Program-made: the position numbers and the translations under genes | Origin: Colius striatus | Taxonomy: Eukaryota > Chordata > Aves > Coliiformes > Coliidae | Reading direction: 5' to 3' | Length of the DNA stretch: 64,000 nt | NCBI RefSeq assembly: GCF_028858725.1 | Contig: NC_084790.1 | Coordinates: 746,501 to 810,500 of the forward strand | Part shown: positions 21,179 to 34,242 of the stretch, piece by piece | Layout: each line of letters opens with the position of its first letter | Position numbering within the stretch: position 1 is the first letter of the stretch | The notes under the pieces: generated by a model | Told to the model about the DNA's origin: nothing | Databases searched by the model: none | Seen by the model: only the letters and a program-made list of their open reading frames with translations

Positions 21179-21819
21179 GCTGGGCCGTGCCGGGCCGTGC
21201 GGCCGCCGCCGCCCCGCGCCCCTCAGCGCCCCCTCCCGCCCCGGCCGCTCTGAGGCGAATCTGCGCGCGCGCCGCTCCCGGGGTGCAGCAGGGAGCAGCG
21301 GCCACCCTATTGGCCCGTAGATCCATCACTCAAGAAGCCGGGGCACCCCCATTGGTTCCAGCCGGGAGGGCGGGAAGGCTGGTGCCCGCCCTCCCCGGCC
21401 GCCTCACGCCTCGGCGCATGCGCAGCACGACCCGCGGCGCGGGGGGGGCGGTGCGCTGTGCCGCGGCAGCTCGCGCCCTGATTGGCTGCGGGCGGCCGTG
21501 AGGGGGGGTGACCGGCGCACGCGCGGCCCGGGCTCCGTTCCCACCGGCGGCGGGGCCGGTGGTGCCGGCCGCTCTCTGCTCGCTCCTGGCAGCCCCCTGC
21601 AAGCGCCGCGGCCTCCGCGCCCCGAGCCGCCGCCTCCCGCCCGGCCGCTCGCCGTGAGGGCGGCCCCGCGCTGCCCGCGTGAGCCGCGGCGGCCGGCGCA
21701 TGCGCGGCGCGGCGGGGGCGGGGCGGGCGCTGCCGCGGCGCGGGCGGCGCTGAGGGGAGGCGGCCGGAGCGCGGGGCCGGGCCGGGCCGGGCCGAGCGAG
21801 GCGGCGGCGGCGGCGCAAA
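21179..21819 (+). promoter_or_regulatory. GPATCH8: GPATCH8 CpG-island promoter and 5' UTR
   Basis: CpG-dense DNA runs from 21179 into intron 1 (to about 22230). Three inverted CCAAT boxes (ATTGG at 21309-21313, 21351-21355 and 21481-21485) and two NRF1-type palindromes (GCGCATGCGC at 21414-21423 and 21696-21705) are present. No TATA box is seen. The transcription start probably lies between the last CCAAT box and the ATG. Confidence 0.75.
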
Positions 21820-21864
21820 ATGGCGGACAGGTTCTCCCGCTTCAACGAGGACAGGGACTTCCAG
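21820..21864 (+). CDS. GPATCH8: GPATCH8 coding exon 1 (start)
   Basis: The exon encodes the first 15 residues, MADRFSRFNEDRDFQ, a diagnostic GPATCH8 N-terminus, and ends in phase 0 at donor GTAACG (21865). The ATG context AAAATGGCGG is a YY1-type core. GPATCH8 is a nuclear protein with an N-terminal G-patch, a C2H2 zinc finger and a long Ser/Lys-rich tail; the molecular role is poorly defined in general knowledge, but G-patch proteins usually activate DEAH-box helicases in RNA processing. Exons 1-6 in this window join in frame to give 164 residues. The rest of the gene, including the large terminal exon, is beyond the right edge. It is transcribed away from FZD2. Confidence 0.96.
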
Positions 21865-22369
21865 GTAACGGCCGCACCGCGGAGCAACACCCCCGCCGGC
21901 CGAGCCCCGGGGCGGCCGCGGCCCCCTCGGGCCCCCTCCGGCCGTTGCCCCCCTCCCCGCGCCGGGGCTGTGTGCGCGGGCCCGGCGCTTCGCGGTGGCG
22001 GAGAACGACACAAAGGAGCGGGCGCGGGGAGCCGGGACGGGCTGTCAAGGTGACCCGCGGGGAGCGGGACGGCGGCGGCGGCGCGTGGGGAGGCAGCGTC
22101 CCCGCGGAGGGGCCGCCGGGGGCTCCCCTCTGAGGGAGCGAACTCTGGTCCGCGGGAGCCGGGAGCTGAGCGCTTGGCCCGGGCGTTAGGCCGGAGCGGT
22201 GCGGGCCGGGCTCACCTGCCCGCTGCCGCTCCCCCAGCCCCGGCTCGGGCATCCCCGGCATGTGGCAGCCACCCCCTCTGTGCCAAACGCGTTTCTCGTC
22301 TCCTTATCCCTCCTCTGAAGAAAGACACGAGTATTCCGACGTAATGAACGCCGCTGCTGCCGGTTGAAA

Positions 22370-22445
22370 GGGGATTTAAATAAACAATGGGGAAATTAAC
22401 GTTGACTCATTAAGCTTAAACAATGACATTTTGTTTTCTGACTTC
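22370..22445. promoter_or_regulatory. A/T-rich patch with two SOX-like sites and an AP-1 site
   Basis: AACAATG occurs at 22384-22390 region and again at 22419-22425, with TGACTCA (AP-1) at 22403-22409 between them. The patch lies about 0.55 kb into intron 1, just past the CpG island, a common place for intronic enhancers. Function is inferred only from motif content. Confidence 0.3.
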
Positions 22446-22840
22446 AGCCCGGGAGTCTCGAGGTCAGACAGAAAAACAAAAGTAGTGAGGGCAAAGGCAG
22501 CTCGAGAAGAGCCATTGATGAGCGTTTTATCTGTTGTCCTTGCTTGGGGAGCCTAAAGTTGGAACAGTGCGTTTCACCCAAACTCGTGCTTTCTGCTTAA
22601 ACATCTGAGAGGGCTTTTTTGATAGTTGCAGAGCTCAAGTGGTTGTGCTTCATGTGACGTGAAGGTGCAGCCTTAAAACGAGAGGACATCCAGTAGTAAT
22701 TAACGTGTGTTGTTCCTTCTGGGTGTTTTAGGGGATGCTCATTTCCCAAGCTGTTATTAAACAGTGTTGGAAACACACAAGAAAATACATGGCAGTGTGG
22801 CTGCCTGCACCATTTGCTTTGCCTCTTCTGTGGCTTGGAG

Positions 22841-22965
22841 GTATGGCAGCCCTAAACACAGGGGCTGGGGTGCAGGGGCTGTGGGTATGGCAGCCCTAAA
22901 CACAGGGGCTGGGGTGCAGGGGCTGTGAGTATGGCAGCTCTAAACACAGGGGCTGGGATGCTGCC
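22841..22965 (+). repeat. 44-bp tandem repeat, three copies
   Basis: The unit beginning 'gtatggcagccctaaacaca' starts at 22841, 22885 and 22929, an exact 44-bp period. The first two copies are nearly identical; the third has a few changes and is incomplete at its 3' end. It is a local intronic duplication. Confidence 0.9.
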
Positions 22966-25900
22966 TTCTTTTCCTTCAATGAAGTACTGAAATGGTGTGA
23001 TTGAGTTTCTGAAGTTCCTGTTTTGGTGAAGCAGAGTTTGAGATTCCATTTCTCATGGTGGTTTGCTTGGGGGGGGGGGAGGGATGGGGAACCTCACCCG
23101 AGCCGGGTGCTGCAGGGGATACCCCAGCAATGGCTGAGCTCCCTGCTTGCCTGTTACACAACGGTGCTCGCATCTGCCTTTCACTGGGTGCTCTTGTTCT
23201 TGTCCCTTTGCCAAAGGAAAACAAGCAAAAGAGAGGATAAAGAATTGTAGGAGCAAAACCTGTTAGTGTGTCATTGCTCTGGTCATGCAGGGAGAATGCA
23301 GAGTGATGTCAGAGAGGAAACAGGGCTCCATTACCCGATGCTGACATCTCAAAAGCTGTCGAGCACGCTCGGGAGCAATAACCCACTCACAACCTTCTTT
23401 TCCCTCCACTTTAAGCAAGGGCACTATTTTTAATCTGGGCTTTCTCCATGCCAAGTGTCAGGCTTTCATTGTCTTTCCCCTAAACTGGAGTAGAAGATGA
23501 CACAAGAGGGCTTTTTACAGCAGGGTAACTTCTCTTCCTGAGGACTGGCCAGTGAGAGGGCGTTTTATGTTGTGCTTTAAAGCTTCCTTTGAAGGGAAGG
23601 TGGAATCAGTCCTCAGGGAAGTGACAGTGTGCAGTTGGTTGAGGCTTGCAGAGGACCGAATGTGAAAATGATGAATTGGGAAAGAGCTGAGGGGGAAACT
23701 GAGCCCAAATGTCTTGGGCAAGATGGGACTGAGTTGAGGGCAGCTCCAGTGCCTGTGCATGTACCCGGACAGTTGGTCAGCCTGATGACTTTTCTGAAGT
23801 ACCTTGGTGGAGGAAGGCTTTTTGAACCTTCTCTATCCTCATTCCTCATCAAAATCAGAGAAGATTTTTGGCTATTTTTGCTTTTTTCCCCTCTTTAGAG
23901 GGAGGTTGCTTGAGAGGTGCCGGGGTGTGGAATAAAGGGGCTGGCTTACCATGCTGTGTGTCTGCAGGTCGCTGTGAAAGCTGTGCTGTGGCTGTTGCTA
24001 AGCGTAGGTAAAAATACCCCTGCCTTTACTGTGCAGCTTTGGATCCTCTCTGTAAGATCTCCAAACTACAGCAAGAACAAGACAGGCTGTTAGTGTGAAG
24101 TTACAAGTTTGTCTGTAGGCTCCCTTTGTAGGAGTGTTTCTGCCAGTGTTAAGGGTGCCTTCCCCACGCCATCTCTAGCAGGTTTAATTCCAGGCTTCAG
24201 CAGCTGAAGTTTCTATCCTTTGACTGCAGACATGACCCAGTGTTACTGTTGAGACCCAAGTAGGCACGACAGAAGGGAGATGGGGCTCTGAAATGACACG
24301 GCTGCAAGCAGGAATGGAGCATGACTGGGGGGGGAAGGCTGTAGACATCCCTCAGATTTCGTTCTACTTGTGATCTTCGTGATGAAGCAAAAGGATGTGT
24401 TACCCTCTGGAGAGAGGAAGGGAAACAAAAGGTCAGGAGAGAAGCGTGTGGGTCAAAGGAAGCTTTTAGCTGCTTGGAAGAAAGGCAAATAGCTTGAGAT
24501 TAGTGATGTGGCTGATGGGAGAGAGTCGCTGGGTGAAAACAAGCGCTTTTAGAGTTGTCTTTACTGTTAGCAGCCTTCCTTCTGGAGAGAAACTGGGGAG
24601 ATCCAGGGTTTGAGAGGATTACTTTGGCAAGAGTAGGAGTGGAGCATTGGTGTGGGCAGGGGAGAGGAGGTTAGCAGGGGTGATACTCATGTTCCTGAGC
24701 TGCTGATACGCTGGAGAGAAGCGGATTAAAGGTAGGAGAGCTGCTGGGAGCTGTTGTGTCCCCCCTGGGCCTGACTGAAGGAAGCTCCATGCAGGAATGG
24801 AAACAGCCAGCACTGGAGGGAAATGGGGTCGGGAAGGAAAGGACCTAAACCAGCCATGAAAAAGGTGTAAGTGGCCTGAAGTGCATAAAAAGACAATGAG
24901 GAGAGAGAGGTTGTGGAGCAGAGGGATCAACTGAGGGTTGGAGGGTAAAGAGGGACTAGAGAACCTCCCTGTAACTGCAGCCAAAGCGAAGCAGTCAGTA
25001 TAAAGAAAGCTGCAGAGGGAACAGAGACACTATTGTGGGGTTGTAAGGAACCCTGTGGAAAGGAGTAGCTAGTGTCAGGGTAAGAAAGTCAGATACCCTT
25101 GGGGATAAAGATGGTGATGTGGAGGGGCAGGAGAAGGGTCACGTGCTTGGAACACGTTCCCAGTGCCCTGTGTGGTGGGTGGCAGGAGCCTGGAGGCTGA
25201 GGGGGCTTTGAAAGTTAAACTCTGAAGGGTGTGAAAGGAGCAGGAGATGCCATGGGAGGGCATCACTGCACTGAGATGGTTGAGCAGCTTTTGTGGGTTT
25301 GGTTTTTATGGGATTGTGTTGCTTTTGCCGTGCTGTGTTGCTTTTGAAGCCGTGCAAAGGATGGAGATCCTCTCTTCTCTTTGCTGTGTGCCCCAAAAGC
25401 TTAGAAACACTCCAGGGAAAGGCCCTGCTTTTGGCTGTGTTTTGCAGGTGCTGAACTCGAGGGCAGCTCTAGTGAAAGGCATTTAGCTTTGCTCTGTCCA
25501 GAAATACTTGATCTTTCCCTGAGCAGGGCAGCAGAGCAGTTTGTTTGGGAGGCTTTAGGCAGTGAACTGCTGAAGGAGGAAGGATGTTCCTGACCTTCCT
25601 TCTCTTTCCCTCTCTCTAGGCTCTGACATGATGAGTTAAGTCTGCTGAATGAATAAACCCCAACCTCCTTCCCTTTTCTGTCACTGGAGGGGTTATTTTT
25701 GAGTGGGCCACAGACAAGCTTTGTCCTTCAGTTAAATGATCCTTAGTGCTTCTGTGTCGCAGGGATGTCTGTCACTTGCCTGCTCCTGCCCTCTCTTTGG
25801 TTGGCTGGATTCCCCGAGGCAGACACAAACTCCTGAGCTGTTGTAACTTCAAGTAATGATGAATGATAGCTGTGGAGTGGGCTACCAGAGGATCTCAACA

Positions 25901-27780
25901 GGTTACTGGGAACCATGGGCAGTACAGGAGGCTGCTGCAGTAAGGAAATGCACATCTCAGTTCTCCTCCTGTAGTTGCAACTACTCTATTCTTTATCTAA
26001 ACTGTACTGAGCAAAAAGAATGAATGCACTGACTGTCTCCTCGTTGCTGTAACCCAGTGGAGCTCCCAGTGACTCCCAGATGTTGAGAATGTGTGTTTCC
26101 TTGCCATATCTTTCTCCTTTTAATTGTAGAAGGGGAAATTTGCATATCCTTCAGCAGGCTGGGAGTGCTTGTGGGTCATGGGGCAAAGCAAGTTGATGGG
26201 TTTCCTCGTGCTGCAAGGAAAGAAATAGGATCATTGTCTCTTGCCTCATTTACTGATTGAGAGAAGAAAGACTTAAGGAAGGGGAATGCAGGTTGGAGTC
26301 TGCCAAAGGTGTTATCCTGAGCCTCCAGCTGATGTAAGATCCCGGTGTTTGTGTTTGCCTGTGCCAGTTGTAGCTGGGAGCAGTCCTGAGGGTGGCCTTG
26401 TCCATGGTGTGTTCTGTAATTCAGGGATTAATCTTAGATTTTCAACAACCTGTTGGTGGTGTTCAGATGTCCTCACTGGGCATCAGGTTGGGATGATGGT
26501 TCTGGTGGGGACTCTTGTTTCCTCACCAAGATGTGCTGACCCCTTGGTTGAGCAAAGCAGGAACGTCAGAGCTGTGGCTGGTGTTTTTGCCGGCTGACGT
26601 GAGCAAGGGAGAGAGGAAAAGACTGAGGAGAAATGTGTTATAAAGCAGATTGTGTAGTGATGGTGCCATTTTTAGAAGAATGTGAACTTCAGTGTGAATC
26701 TTTGGCACTGGTGTGCTGAGTGAATTTTACAGAGGCCTTGCTTGCTGTCTTGATCGTACCTTTTGTCACTTCTGTCATGCAGTGATGTCTCTGTCACCGT
26801 GGTTAACTGCAAACTCTTCATTCTGCAGTCCCACAAACCAGCTAAACTATCTCAGCTCCAAATCACCCCCCCTGAAACAAAACTCGACCTAACTAGTCTC
26901 CTGACACCCACTGTGTGGGGATGTAGAGCTTCAGCAGCTCATCTGATCACAAAGCACTGCTGCAGTTCTTGGCCAGCGTTTCTTAGGCAAGGGCATACAT
27001 GTAGTCCTGGCCTCTTTGGAGAGCCTTAGTGCTCTGGTCTCTCAATTCTCCTGTTGCAGGGCATTTTGCCTTCCCTGGTGTGTTGTTACCCTTTCTGCAT
27101 CCTAAAATTTTCCTCCTTTGTGACTAGAAGAGTTGAACAGAGGAGTCTAGACTCCATCTGTGGAGTTAAGCGGCTTTCTTCCACTACTTTATTCCTTTGT
27201 CACACACCCATGGACTGTATTTTCATCCTTTTTTTACTCCTGAATTGCATGAAGAGGTTTTCACTTGGATTTCTCCTGCCTGCTCAGCTGCAGCCCCGTG
27301 CTGCAGGTGTGTTTGTACAGGGATCTGTGGAAACAGTCTTTGTGTGCTGAGTTCAGGCTGCTCTTTCCTGGGTCAGCTTGCTCTGGACAAACACGTTCTC
27401 CACATGGTTGCTCACTGTTTGTCAGGCTTCATAATCTGCAGACTGAGTTGGCTGTTGCTCCATTCCCCCTCAGGTCATTGATAAAAATGTTGAACTGAGG
27501 TTTGTGGAGTGAATTAGGAGTTTGGGTCCAGTTAACATGCTCCTCAGTGAGGTTTTCTGGGGCGTTCTGGATGAGAAATAAGTATCAAGTGTTGTATTAA
27601 GAAAGGAAAAGAAGGAAAGACTGTGCTGTGAAAGGTTGGAATTCTGTTTGTGGTAAATAAACTATAGCTATGAAATAATTAGTGCACTATCCCATCAGGG
27701 TATTTCCTCTGTGTCTCTCTTGTTAGATGTAGTAAGTCAGGTCAAAGGAGGGGATTCTGTCCCTCTGCTCCCCTCTCGTG

Positions 27781-28277
27781 AGATGCCTTCCTGAAGTGCT
27801 GCATCCAGCTCTGGGGCACCATCAGAAGGACATGGAGCTGCTGGAGGGAGCACAGGGGAGGCCATGGAGATGATCTGATGTCTGTGGAGACAGGCTGAGA
27901 GAGTTGGGGGTGTTCAGCCTGGAGAAGAGAAGGCTCTGGGGAGACCTTAGAGCAGCCTCCAGGCCCTTAAGGGGCCGACACGAAAGCTGGGGAGGGACTT
28001 TGTACAAGGGCCTGGAGTGACAGGACAAGGGGTGATGGCTCCAAACTGAGAGAGGGGAGACTTAGATGAAATGTGAGGAAGAAGCTCTGCACAGTGAGAG
28101 TGGGGAGGCCCTGGCACAGGCTGCCCAGAGAGGTTGTGGCTGCCCCATCCCTGGAAGTGTCCAAGGGCAGGTTGGATGGGACTGTGAGCAACCTGGGCTA
28201 GTGCAGTGTCCCTGCCCATGGCTGGGAGTTGGAACTGGATGATCTTTCAGGTCCCTTCCCAAACCCTTCTGTGACTG
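27781..28277 (+). repeat. CR1 LINE 3' fragment
   Basis: About 500 bp of plus-oriented CR1, with the 'gttcagcctggagaagagaaggctctgggg' type block, the 'caggctgcccagagaggttgtgg' type block and a degraded end 'cccttccc...ttctgtgac'. It is 5'-truncated, is in the same orientation as GPATCH8, and belongs to a different CR1 subtype from the 43- and 54-kb copies. Confidence 0.92.
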
Positions 28278-29977
28278 CTGGGAGCTGCAGCATCTTCTGC
28301 ATCGAGGTATGTTAAGAAATGGCAGTGAGCAAGTGGGGTGAGTGAGGCCAGTGCTGCCACTCTTCCAGCAGCTATGCCAGAGCTGAAGAGCATCCCTCTG
28401 TGCTGGAACACATTTCTAGCTGCTGTTGGTAGCAGCAGAAGGAATCTCAGTGACATTAAATTGCTCTAGTTTGGTGCCAAAGTATGCAAGGCAGGGACCT
28501 GCCTCTGGCTTCCCCTTCTTTCCTGTACAAGTTGTTTATCTCTGAACATGTTTTTAATTGGACAGCTGTAATGAGGCATTTCTCTGCACCCTTTCCTGGT
28601 TTAAGGCTCCTGACCTAGGAGTACTCCTTGGGTGCTTTTGGGTTTTAGTGGTTTTGGACTTAATAGGTAGAATTTTACCACTGAGATTTACTTGTAGTTT
28701 GGTAAGCAGCAGGTGCTGTCAGTGCCCCAGCCTGTAATTACAAGGTGCTGCTTTCAAAGGTTGCCAGTTGCAGTTCACATCCAGATCTTACAGTATTGGC
28801 TTTTCCTTTAAGTACTGTCAAAATCATTGATGTGTGTGTGATTGGCTCAAATGAGGTTTTGCTGCAGCTACAAGCCATTGACTGTAAATGTTCAGCAGTT
28901 GGGAGGATGTGAAGCTGTGCAGTGTCCATCGTTACCCACGGGGAAGGGACTGGGCAGGTGATTTATAGCCCACAGAGGGCTGGGAGAGTGCTGCCTGTTG
29001 TTTGGGAGTTATTCACCTCAGTTGCTAGGAAAGGATGACTGGTTATTTTTGCATCTTTACAGTCACTCACTCCAGGGAACAGGAAGAGGGATGCCTTTGT
29101 TCTGGGCAGCACTAACAAAGGCTTTCCAGGTACCAGTGCAAAGTTGCTGTTGTGTCACACTGTCTGGCCTTTAAAGTGACCCAAGGAAGCTTCCAGCGAG
29201 AGCAGGGTTGGACAGAGTCATCTTCTGGGTGCATATTGGTCTTCCAAACGTACTTTCTCCTGGGTGCATAACGAATATTCATGAAACACCCTGAGCTAGG
29301 CTCTCCTGGAGTTGTTTTTGAGTTCTCTGGATGCATTTCTAAACATCAGCACGGTTGTCTGCATCGATTACGTTTTGGAGATCTTCCATCCTATAGAGTC
29401 ATCACGTCCTGCTTAGCTGAAAAGGGCAGCATAAATCAGTGTCTGAGGCTTGGAGGCACCATCCATAGGGCAGGGTGGAGCTGGCAGGGAAATGATGAAC
29501 CCCTTACATTGGGGTTGTGTGTAACAAAACCGTGGATTAGTTGCGGTGAGCTGGATTTGCTGTTAACACCTTCCTTCTCTCATCTGTGTGGGCTGGAATT
29601 TGCTGGTGAGATGAGCAGATGTAGGTGATAGAGCCTCACAAACAAACAAAACAAGAGGCAGTGCTAGCAGACCTTGCTTCTGACTCCTCTCCTATTTGCC
29701 TGGAGTTGGTTTTTGTTCTGCTGCCTGTATACCACAGGTAACTCCACAGCCCTGGCATGTGTGCCCTTCAGGCACTGTGGGGAGAGGTGGGTCACTCCAG
29801 CTTGGGGCTGAGCAAAACTGGCAGGTCTGAAAAGGCTTTTGAGAAGAGAACTAGGTGCAAAATGCAACATAAAGTGAATGTGTGGTTTGCTGCAATCGCT
29901 ATCCTTTGGCTTAGGGGAGAGTCCAGTGCACTGTCAGGACCTCACAGAGCAATTGCTGTTCTAGTTTATCCTCCCAC

Positions 29978-30225
29978 TCAAGCAGGTTCCCCTGACTCAA
30001 GGGGCACAGGAGTGTGTCCAGGTGGGTTTCAGTCTCCTTCAGCCTGACCAGTCCCAGTGCCCACAGCCTTTCCTCAGCAGGAACATGCTCCAGTGCCCTG
30101 AGCATCTTGCTGGCCCTGTGCTGGCCTCTCTCCAGCAGTTCCCCATCCCTCTGCAGCTGGGGAGCCCACAGCTGGCCAGAGGACTCCAGATGAGGCCTCA
30201 GCAGATGGGGCAGAGCAGAAGAGGT
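29978..30225 (-). repeat. CR1 LINE fragment
   Basis: A short minus-oriented CR1 piece that shares the 'cctcatctggagtcc' and 'ctgaggaaaggctgtgggc' blocks with the copy in PSMD11 intron 1. An internal stretch between the tail and the middle block is missing. Confidence 0.85.
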
Positions 30226-33200
30226 GACTGGAGAAGAGAGATCTCGGTTGTGCTTCCTCCAGAGCAGTAACTGGAGGCCACTGTGAAATACCCTGTGGCT
30301 CGGAGCTACCACAGTCTGCTGTGGGTTCATGTGCTCTAGCAAACAGCCTTTTTGTGGGTATCCAGTTCTGCTTTTAGGTCCTCCTGGTGTCTCAGCTGCT
30401 GGTGTGCAGCCTAATGCCTTCACAGCATTTGGGGCAGGCAGCAGGCTTGGTTAAATGTTCTAAAGTGGCACTTGTGGATATCAAGCCCCAGTTTTATGGC
30501 TGGACTTGGAGTTTTTGTGAGTTTCAGCTTTAGTGATGGAATGGATGGATGAACAGAGTATGCACAGGTGGTTCTGATGTGTTTCAGTGTCTTAAAATGC
30601 CATTTCCTAAAGTACATGTAATAGACATGTTGGGGTTTGGGCTCTTCCTGAGGTTCTACCAGTGCAAACTGGTTTTGTTTCCCATCTAAGGAGCACAGGC
30701 TGCTCCTTTCAAGTGCAGTTAAGCGTTGACATCACACTGGGCTCTTCCTGCAGTGCATTTGAGAAAGAATGATGGTGAGTGGTGTGAGGCTTTACTGCAG
30801 AATGACTCTCCTGAGGTTGTTGCATGCAGGGGCACGGGAGCACGTGGTGCTGTGCCCCTGCTGGAGCTGAGCCTGAAACCCAGTGTGGACATAAATAGAT
30901 TGTTCCTGCTCTGCCATCTTGGCAGCTGCATTCTGCTTGTCCCCTCCCCAGTCGTCAGCTGGCTTTAGTGCTCTCAGGCATCAGTTTGATGCTGGAGTCT
31001 TGTTTGACTGTTGAGGCCTGGGACTGGTGGAGCAGGCACTGTTGTGCCCAGGTATTCCCATTCTAGGCTCCCCATGTCTGACTCCTGTTGTTTTTCCTAA
31101 CTGACATCTCTTTGCTAGGAATGTTTGTGTAACTGAGCTCTCCTAGGGAGCAGTAACTGAAAGGACAGCTGAATGAAGGCCTTCTGAAAGCAAAGCCGCT
31201 GCTCTCCCGTCTCCATTGTACTCCTCCTTTGTGTTAGTTTTCTCCCATCTCCCTGTAAGAGCCCTGTTTCAAGGTCTGAAGCTCAGACTGCCACACTGAC
31301 TTCTCAGTGGCGACCTGGGTGACTTGGGGCTGTTCATAAAAGAAGCCACTAACTCCCGTCACCAACGTGCTCTGTGTGCAGGGTATTTTGCATGCTGACA
31401 TCTCAATATCCTCTGTGCTTGGACAGATTGGAAAGAGCAGTCCAGTAATTAATATCCAGGGAGCTCTCACAGCCTTGGAGCAGCTGAAGTGACTCATCAT
31501 TCTCTCCTCGTGGAGTCGGGGATGCCGTAGGTGACTTAGAGAAGGCACTGCTCAGCAGTCACTCTGGTTTTGGATATCTCCTCTTTGGGGAGTGTGAGGG
31601 AAGGAGAGAATGTGTTTTTTCCTCTGCCTTGTAAAGATGCTTTGAAAAGAGCCCTCCCAGTAAGATCTGTGTGTCCTTAGCTGCTTTGTCTCTGCCCACC
31701 ATGGCGAAAAGGGGCCTTGTGGAGGGGAGACAGTGAATGATGTGATACCAAACTTGGGTAAATGGGCTGAAATCAACAATTCCTTGTGTCACTTCAACAA
31801 TGCTTACCACTAAAGATTTGGGGATGAAAGTGTGATTAAGTTCCTAATTGTTTTGAAATGATACTGACCAGGCTCCCTGGTACAGTGCTTGTGACCTTAT
31901 CAGTAAGCAAGAAACAGCAGTTCTCTTTCCCCTGAGCTATTTAACTTGAGTTCAGAAAATGCACAGACTCCACTGGGTTTCATCCTGGACAAAATGGTAG
32001 TTTTGTTGGGCCAGAGCTCTGAAGTATTTACAGCCCAAATAAGGGAGAATAAGGGTGTAAAATCCTGCGGGGAGGCAGCTTTTGTTAGTCCATTGTATTC
32101 CCAACTTGAGGGTTAGGTGTGTCTGAGAGCTCCAAGACATCAGGTCTGGTGAAGAGCTTCCTGGGAAGATCAAACAATGGGAAAGTGAAGAGAGGAGAGG
32201 CCATGTGACTGTGAGCAACCAAAACGGGTGGGTAGCCAAAGTTCAGATGGTAATACACACACAGAGAGACAGGGGGCAAACATACTGACTCCTGGAGGCG
32301 AGTGTGGCAGGGAAACCACTCCGTGTGCCTGGAGTGTAATGAGGAATGTTGAAGGCTTGTCCTTGCTTCTCACCCAAGCAGTGAATTCCAGCGTGCTTGT
32401 AGTGAAGTGTATCTAGTGCTGGAGCACAAAGTGAGAGCAATAAACGATGCTTACCTGGAGCCCTCTCATCTTATTTGCCTCGCTGCTTCAGGATGGAGAT
32501 GGCATCTGCAAGAAAGTAACAGAAGTGCAGCACATCTTGTTTTACAAAGCAGAAGTGAGGAAGCCTGAAGGAGGCAGCTTTAAAGTAGAGAGGCAGAGGA
32601 TAAGTGGGAGAAAAGCACTGCATTCATCTCTGAAATCCAGGGAGGGAAGAGTAGTTTCTGAATAGCTAAAGGTTTAATGCAGCTGTTATTTTATGGCCTG
32701 GTATCCATTTTGTAAGGATTGCTTTCTCCTTTTCACTTCAAGGTTTGTTCCAAAGAGGGAAGCATCCCTCAATCTGCAGAAGATACATATCAAAGACATA
32801 TTGACATGAAGTCAATGGTTGTGGTTCCTGTTTGCAAAAAATGTAGTTTATCCTCAAAACATTCAACGTTATGGTTCAATACATTGTTAGATGGACACAT
32901 GAAAGGGATTTGTTGTTTTATGGTAGAGCAAAACAGAAGCACTACCTGCATCCATTTGATGTGCCAGGTTGAAGGACTGGAGAAGGAAAACAGATGGAAT
33001 TCCCCCCAGCTTGTTCCTCAGCCAGCTCCAGGGATGAGGAGGCAAAGGGACAAACTGTGCTCCCTCCAGCTCCACAGAGTCCCAGCTCTGAATGGCCACG
33101 GTGGCAGCCAGCTTTGCCTTAACAAGCTGCCCCTGGAAGCCACAACCACTGTTCTCCTGCTCGTTAGGCACCGTCAGGCCCAACACGCCCTCGAATCCAC

Positions 33201-34242
33201 CCTCAGTGTGACTGTTGGATTTCCCTCTTGCTTTTTGCCAGGGCAAGCTGCTTTATGCTGGAAGGGAAATTTCCCCTTTATCAATACTTGAGTGATAAAT
33301 AAAGAACAGTCTCTGTGATGAGTATTGATTGCACTTCAGATTGGACACTTTGTTATTCCAGTGCCTTAAATTACCCAGCCTGTACTAGTCAGCTTCCCAG
33401 CAGCCTGGCAGCATCCCACCAGGGCTTCTTCCCTTCTACTCAGGTGGCATTTGCTTACCCAGGACTTAAAGGTGCTGGGAAGCAGCCTGCCTCTTGTGAA
33501 AGTTCTGGTGTTAGCATTGCTGTTATGTGTAAAATACAAACACCCCATCCCCAGCAACAAAACTCCCAAAGTAAACACTGAGTGACAATAACCCACCAAA
33601 ACATACACCCCAAAAGGTGAGACAGACAGTAGTGGCATCTCTAGAGCTTGGAGAGGGGTTTTATGCCTCCTTTGCACTTGGCTGTGATGGACTGAGGCTT
33701 CTGCACACCTTCTGGGAGGAGGTGTTGTGTTTAAGCACAGAAGAATGCAGTTGTGCAGCCTCAGCTCAGCGAGGTGTGTGTTCCAACTGGAATTGACCCT
33801 TGCCTTTGTACAAACCATTGCCACTGCCTTGGCAGGCAGCGTGCCCAAGGAGACTGTGAGTAGGCAGAAAGGTTTTGCCAGCTCCAGGTAATTTAGTTGG
33901 CATGTTCAGAGCTACCTGCAGGCAGCAAGTCATGTTGGGGAAAAGACCTAGGGAAGAGAAGCAGGGCTGTGTTTGTGCTGAGACTGTTTCAAGTGTTTGG
34001 TAACTAAATGTTACATGGAGTTAATTGCTTTATGTACCAAGTGTTAATAAATGTGTTGTTGCTGGCATTAAGCAGTCAGCAGTGCAAATTCACCACCAGC
34101 ATGTGCACACTTGGCTGCTTTTCTCCTGGGCACTGCTGCTGGGGAGGGCTGGGCTTTGTCCTTCTGACATGGACACAGGTTTTCTGTCTCCTCCCCACTG
34201 GGCTCCCTGACTTCACAGCACATACATGTACAGTCTGTACAG

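Noticed and set aside
32719-33291. 190-codon open frame in GPATCH8 intron 1
   Set aside because: No known domain and no supporting gene structure; not a recognisable retrocopy.
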